From positions 1-64,000 of the forward strand of contig NCEB01000007.1 of the NCBI GenBank assembly GCA_002280475.1: DNA of 64,000 nt, given 5' to 3'. Positions 59,926 through 64,000 of the stretch are shown here, piece after piece. A program made the position numbers and the translations under genes. Each line of letters begins with the position of its first letter. The first letter of the stretch is position 1. Below the pieces are notes generated by a model. It ran no database searches. It had not been told where the DNA came from and worked only from the letters and a program-made list of their open reading frames with translations. The stretch is from Brevundimonas subvibrioides (lineage in GTDB: Bacteria; Pseudomonadota; Alphaproteobacteria; Caulobacterales; Caulobacteraceae).

Positions 59926-61536
59926 ATGAGCCTCGCCCGCAACACCCTGGTTCAGGCGACATTGACGTTGGGCAGCCGCATCCTCGGCTTCGGCCGCGAC
60001 CTCGCCCTGTCGGCCCAGTTCGGCCAGGGGCCGATGATGGATGCCTTCACCACGGCGCTGATGCTGCCCAACATGTTCCGGCGCCTGTTCGCCGAGGGCG
60101 CCTTCGCCCAGGCCTTCGTCCCCATCTACGGCGGTGTCCGCGCCCGGGAAGGCGACGCCGCCGCCGCCGTGACCGCGTCCGAGGCCCTCAGCTTCATGTT
60201 CGCCGTCGTCGCGGGGTTCTGCATCCTGCTTCAGGTCGCCATGCCGTGGATCATGCCGTGGCTCCTGTCGGCGTGGCGCGATGATACGGGCGTCATGTTC
60301 GCGGCCACCACCGCCGCCCAGCTGACCATGCCGTATCTGGCCTGCATGACGATCGCGTCCCTGCTGTCGGGGGTGCTGAACACCTCCGGCCGCTTCGCCC
60401 TCTCGGCCGGGGTGCCGGTGTTCCTCAATCTCTGCACCCTGTTCCCGCTCTTGGCCCCCTATGTGGTCGAGATGGACCAGACCACGGTCCTGCTGGCCAC
60501 CTCGGCGGCGGTCAGCCTGTCGGGCCTGATCCAGATGGCGCTCCTGTGGTGGGGCGTGCGGCGGCTGGGGGTGACCCTGCGGCTCGGCCTGCCACGCCTG
60601 ACGCCCGGCGTCTCCCGCACCCTGAAGCTGGCCGTGCCCGGCGTTCTGGCGGGCGGGGCGCTGCAGCTGAACTCGGTCGTCAGCCAGCTGCTGACCGGCT
60701 CCAACGAGGGCGCGCGTTCGGTGCTCTACAACGCCGACCGCCTCTACCAACTGCCCCTCGGTCTCGTCGGCGTCGCCATCGGCCTGGCCCTGGTGCCGCG
60801 CCTGACCCGGGCCTTCGTCTCAGGCGATCACGAGGGCGGACGCCGCACGCTGGACGACGGCATCACCCTGTCGATGGCCTTCACCCTGCCCGCCGCCGTG
60901 GCCCTGTTCGTCATCCCCTTCTTCATCATCGACGCTACCGTCACGCGCGGCGCCTTCACCAGCCAGGACGCCGCCCGCACCGCCGATGTGCTCCGCCACT
61001 TCGCCTGGGGCGTGCCCGCCTTCGTCCTGGCCAAGGTCCTGACGCCGCCCTTCTTCGCGCGCGAGGACACCCGTCGCCCGATGATCTTCTCGATCGCCTC
61101 GGTGGCCATCACGGTCGCCCTCGGTTCCGCCCTGTTCTTCGGGCTGGAGCGAGCGGGCATGGACGGCGTCGTCGGCCTGGCTGTCGCCACCAGCGTCTCG
61201 GCCTGGGTCAATGTCGCGCTCCTGGCCGGAACCCTGATGCGTGAGGGGACCTGGAGCCTGTCGGGCCGCTTCGCCTCGCGCTTCGCCCGCGTCTTGCTGG
61301 CAAGCGCCGCCATGGCTGCGGTCCTCTTGCCCGCCAGCGTCTTCTACGAGGATCTGGCCCGCCTGTTGCTGGCCAAGGAGGTCGCCGTCCTGGCGGTCTG
61401 CGGCGCCGGGGCCCTTGTGTATGGCGTCTGCCTCGTGCTTTTCCGCGCTGTCAGCCCGTCCGAACTCAAGGCGGTGCTGAGGCGTGAACCCAATGCTGAA
61501 GGATCGGGGGCCTCCACCCCCTCCGGACTGGACTGA
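59926..61536 (+). CDS. murJ: Lipid II flippase MurJ
   Basis: 536 residues from ATG 59926 ([20 protein letters not shown]), with GGAAGGG six bases upstream; the in-frame sequence upstream is repeat. About 14 TM segments of the MVF/MOP fold; conserved ARG-region [20 protein letters not shown] and [20 protein letters not shown]. It flips lipid II for peptidoglycan synthesis. TGA shares its last base with the ATG of trpS. Confidence 0.95.
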   Translation: MSLARNTLVQATLTLGSRILGFGRDLALSAQFGQGPMMDAFTTALMLPNMFRRLFAEGAFAQAFVPIYGGVRAREGDAAAAVTASEALSFMFAVVAGFCILLQVAMPWIMPWLLSAWRDDTGVMFAATTAAQLTMPYLACMTIASLLSGVLNTSGRFALSAGVPVFLNLCTLFPLLAPYVVEMDQTTVLLATSAAVSLSGLIQMALLWWGVRRLGVTLRLGLPRLTPGVSRTLKLAVPGVLAGGALQLNSVVSQLLTGSNEGARSVLYNADRLYQLPLGLVGVAIGLALVPRLTRAFVSGDHEGGRRTLDDGITLSMAFTLPAAVALFVIPFFIIDATVTRGAFTSQDAARTADVLRHFAWGVPAFVLAKVLTPPFFAREDTRRPMIFSIASVAITVALGSALFFGLERAGMDGVVGLAVATSVSAWVNVALLAGTLMREGTWSLSGRFASRFARVLLASAAMAAVLLPASVFYEDLARLLLAKEVAVLAVCGAGALVYGVCLVLFRAVSPSELKAVLRREPNAEGSGASTPSGLD

Positions 61537-62484
61537 TGACCGATACCGCCCCTGAATACGCCGGCCCGCGCCGCATCCTGTCCGGTATCCAGGCGTCCGG
61601 GGCGCTGCACCTGGGCAACTATCTCGGCGCGCTCAAGCGGTTCACGGCGCTCCAGGACCAGGGCGCGCCCTGCTTTCTGTTCGTCGCCGACCTGCACGCC
61701 ATCACGGTGTGGCAGGACCCCGCCGTCCTGACCGCCCAGACGCGAGAGATCGCCGCCGCCTACATCGCCTCGGGCCTGGACCCGGCGAAGTCGACCATCT
61801 TCCCGCAGTCGGCCGTTCGCGCCCATTCCGAGCTCGCCTGGATCCTGAACTGCGTCGCCCGCCTCGGCTGGCTGGACCGCATGACCCAGTTCAAGGAGAA
61901 GTCGGGCAAGCACAAGGAGCGCGCCTCGGTCGGCCTCTACACCTACCCCGTGCTCCAGGCCGCCGACATCCTGCTCTACAAGGCGACCGAGGTGCCGGTC
62001 GGCGAGGACCAGAAACAGCATCTGGAACTGACCCGCGACATCGCCCCTGCGCGACGGCGCGGCCAAGATGTCCAAGTCGGATCCTTCGGACCAGAGCCGC
62101 ATCAACCTGACCGACGACGCCGACACCATCGCCGCCAAGATCAGGAAGTCCAAGACCGACATGGGCGTCATGCCCGACCCCGGCGAGAGCCTGGACGATC
62201 GGCCCGAGGTGCGGAACCTGATCGCCATCTACGCCGCCCTGTCGGACACCACCCGCGACGCCGTCACGGCCCAGTTCGCGGGCCAGGGCTTCGGCGCCTT
62301 CAAGCCCGCCCTGGCCGATCTCGCGGTCGCGGCCCTGGCCCCCGTCACCGCCGAGATGCGCCGCCTGATGGAAGACCCGGCCGAGATCGACCGAGTCCTC
62401 CGCGACGGCGCCGAGCGCGCGACGGCCATCGCCGATCCGGTGGTCGACGAGGTCAAGCGCATCGTGGGTTTCTGGCGCGGCTGA
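61536..62484 (+). pseudogene. trpS: Tryptophanyl-tRNA synthetase, interrupted by an internal deletion
   Basis: The N-terminal half is clear ([20 protein letters not shown] with the HIGH-like motif, [20 protein letters not shown]) and ends at LELTRDIA near base 62045. The C-terminal part resumes in a different frame at 62047 ([12 protein letters not shown] with the KMSKS loop, [20 protein letters not shown]) and ends at 62484. About 28 residues normally between (KFNxDYGxxFFPLPEP, ARVMS) are missing, and the lost length is not a multiple of three. trpS is essential, so either this is a sequencing or assembly error, or another copy exists. Overlaps murJ by one base, in the usual operon order. 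Confidence 0.85.
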
Positions 62485-62553
62485 CGGCGACTTTCGGCCC
62501 CGGCATCGTCGGGCCGGCTTCACCGTGACGATGTCCAGGCCTAGAAGCCGGGC

Positions 62554-63243
62554 ATGGATCACCCGCTCGACCGCCCGCTGTGGAACGCCCTGACCGGACG
62601 GCTGTCCGAGGCCGCGCTCGGCGACGCGCACGCCGTGCGGATCGACCCGGAGGTCGGCGTCTTCGCGGCCGCCGCCGACGCCTCGCCCGACAGCGTCGCC
62701 GCCCTAGCCGCCCTGTGCCGCGCCCACCCCGGCGCGGGTCTGGTCGAGCTGGAGGGTGGGCCGATGGACGGTGTCCTGCCGACCCGCGTCGAGATCATCA
62801 GTCGCAACCCCTGCCTCCAGATGATCTGCGAAGCCCTGACCCCCGCGCCCGAGGACGACGGCCTCGAGGTGGTCGTCCTCGGCGACGCCGACGCCGCCGA
62901 GATGCTGGCGCTCGCCACTTTGACCAAGCCCGGCCCGTTTCGCCCCCGCACCCATAGGCTCGGGGGCTTCATCGGCGTCCGGCGCGACGGTCGCCTCGCC
63001 GCCATGGCCGGGCGACGGCTGCGGGTCGAGGGCCACACCGAACTGTCCGGGGTCTGCACCCATCCCGACTTTCGCGGCCATGGCCTAGCCACGGCCCTGT
63101 CGCGCCGCGTCGTCGCCGCCATCCTGGCCGAGGGCGAGACCGCCTTCCTGCACGCCTATGCCACGCACGAGGCGACGGTCGCCCTGTACGAAAGCCTGGG
63201 CTTCCACGCCAGGGCCCGCGTGACCTATACCGTCTTGGCCTGA
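62554..63243 (+). CDS. GNAT family N-acetyltransferase
   Basis: 229 residues. The GNAT core is C-terminal: LSGVCTHPDFRGHGLATALS holds the acetyl-CoA pyrophosphate loop (RGHGLA), and TAFLHAYATHEATVALYESL then GFHARARVTYTVL completes the fold (FR47-like). The N-terminal 120 residues are a less conserved accessory region. It acetylates an unknown amine. Stop followed 14 bases later by the OsmC gene, so probably one transcript. Confidence 0.85.
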   Translation: MDHPLDRPLWNALTGRLSEAALGDAHAVRIDPEVGVFAAAADASPDSVAALAALCRAHPGAGLVELEGGPMDGVLPTRVEIISRNPCLQMICEALTPAPEDDGLEVVVLGDADAAEMLALATLTKPGPFRPRTHRLGGFIGVRRDGRLAAMAGRRLRVEGHTELSGVCTHPDFRGHGLATALSRRVVAAILAEGETAFLHAYATHEATVALYESLGFHARARVTYTVLA

Positions 63244-63257
63244 CCGGAGCGCCCGCC

Positions 63258-63716
63258 ATGAGCGACCACACCGCCACCGTCGAATGGGTCCGGGGCGAAC
63301 AGCCCTTCACAGACAACCGCTATTCCCGCGCCCATGACTGGACCTTCGACGGCGGCGCCGTCGTTCGCGGCTCCTCGGCCCCGACCAGCGTCCCCGCGCC
63401 GATGTCGGACCCCGCGGCCGTGGACCCGGAGGAGGCGCTGGTGGCCGCGGTCAGCGCCTGCCACATGTTGTTCTTCCTGGCCCTCTCCGGAAAGGCCGGC
63501 TTCGTCATCGACCGCTATCGCGACGCCGCCTCGGGCACCCTGGCGCGCGACGACCGGGGCCGGATGTCGATGACCGAGATCGTCCTGCGTCCCGCCGTGA
63601 CCTGGGCGGGGGCCGAGCCCGACGCGGCGAAACTGGCGGACCTGCACGATCAGTCGCACCGCCTCTGCTACATCGCCAACTCCATCCGGGGCGAGGTGCG
63701 GATCGAACCGGCCTGA
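63258..63716 (+). CDS. OsmC family protein
   Basis: 152 residues. It has the OsmC peroxidase fold: DPEEALVAAVSACHMLFFLA contains the first conserved Cys; the second is in SHRLCYIANSIRGEVRIE. The two-Cys OsmC/Ohr-like enzymes reduce organic hydroperoxides with lipoylated partners. Cytoplasmic; probably co-transcribed with the GNAT. Confidence 0.85.
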   Translation: MSDHTATVEWVRGEQPFTDNRYSRAHDWTFDGGAVVRGSSAPTSVPAPMSDPAAVDPEEALVAAVSACHMLFFLALSGKAGFVIDRYRDAASGTLARDDRGRMSMTEIVLRPAVTWAGAEPDAAKLADLHDQSHRLCYIANSIRGEVRIEPA

Positions 63717-63719
63717 TTG

Positions 63720-64000
63720 TCAGACCGGAGGCGCGACCGCCGTGTCCTCCAGCAGGGCCGCGAACCGCCGGATCGCCTCGGCGCACAGGGCGTCGTCGTA
63801 ACGCATGGGCGGGGCCGTCATCGGCTCGTCGAAGCTGTGGGTGCCGTCCGCGATCCAGGTCTCGACCTCGGCTCCGCAATTCCTGACCATGGCATGCACC
63901 CGTTCGGCGTTGCGGACGGTGGTCAGATGATCCTTCGCCGCCACCACGGCCAGGGTCTTGGGGCAATGCCGCCAGGGCCGCATCCGGTTCAGGGCCGCGA
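63720..64000 (-). CDS. Alpha/beta hydrolase, C-terminal part, runs off the window edge
   Basis: At least 92 residues. The visible end, TLAVVAAKDHLTTVRNAERV and ETWIADGTHSFDEPMTAPPM, carries the acid and His of the catalytic triad (AAKDHL Asp, GTHSFD His) as in dienelactone-hydrolase-like or acyl-peptide-hydrolase-like proteins. Start and nucleophile lie outside the window. Converges on the OsmC gene with a 3-base gap. Confidence 0.75.
   Translation of the reverse strand, partial: AALNRMRPWRHCPKTLAVVAAKDHLTTVRNAERVHAMVRNCGAEVETWIADGTHSFDEPMTAPPMRYDDALCAEAIRRFAALLEDTAVAPPV

Overview
The window is about 64 kb of high-GC alphaproteobacterial chromosome. Gene content and order point to Caulobacteraceae, most likely Brevundimonas: a mutS-glnD-murJ-trpS run, several TonB-dependent receptors, a CIRCE-controlled groESL operon, a BBP2-type beta-barrel beside a Wzz/BYK tyrosine kinase, and a terminase pair of the gene-transfer-agent/prophage kind. 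The genus is an inference from family resemblance; no 16S rRNA or other marker is present. I saw no tRNA, rRNA, CRISPR array or transposase.

Layout. 1-7 kb: start of yebC, small secreted proteins, a thioesterase, an alcohol dehydrogenase, a truncated DUF1993 gene and a four-gene overlapping operon (PLP lyase, Asp/Glu racemase, nucleoside hydrolase, ribokinase). 7-18.5 kb: BLUF photoreceptor, TonB receptor, NhaA, SelO, DoxX-like and GumN-like proteins, TldD, a small zincin, and alanine dehydrogenase divergent from an Lrp-type regulator. 18.6-27.5 kb: an exopolysaccharide export/assembly cluster (LapG-like protease, TPR protein, OM barrel, tyrosine autokinase, O-antigen-ligase-like protein, SleB hydrolase) with no glycosyltransferase. 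27.6-32.4 kb: cytochrome b plus a Tat-exported molybdopterin oxidoreductase, DUF29, and DNA ligase D. 32.4-34.5 kb: a terminase pair whose large subunit is broken by palindromic repeats. 34.8-38.4 kb: an accessory island of visibly lower GC. 38.5-50.6 kb: groEL/groES, pgi, a periplasmic thiol-redox pair, envelope proteins, a lipid kinase and a phosphoesterase. 50.6-64 kb: a degenerate aldo/keto reductase, BtuB under a cobalamin riboswitch, mutS, glnD, murJ, a damaged trpS, GNAT, OsmC and the end of an alpha/beta hydrolase.

The most interesting locus is 35804-38018. Five tiny helix-turn-helix proteins (103, 80, 74, 66 and 62 residues) are encoded head to tail with overlapping or abutting stop and start codons, followed immediately by a 352-residue protein with an N-terminal winged-helix-like segment and a CHAT (caspase-like) protease domain whose His225/Cys270 dyad is intact. 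Two of the mini-HTH proteins are clear paralogues of each other, and the next two also resemble each other. CHAT proteases are known effectors in bacterial conflict systems, so I propose a compact sensor/regulator stack controlling a suicide or signalling protease. A DUF3800 gene lies divergent on one side and a small zinc-ribbon gene convergent on the other.

A second theme is palindromic repeats. At least five families occur between genes, and copies also sit inside or at the ends of coding frames: selO, the terminase and the DUF29 gene. Two core genes look damaged as read here. trpS lacks an internal piece and changes frame, and yebC loses family similarity near base 83; both could be real lesions or assembly errors.
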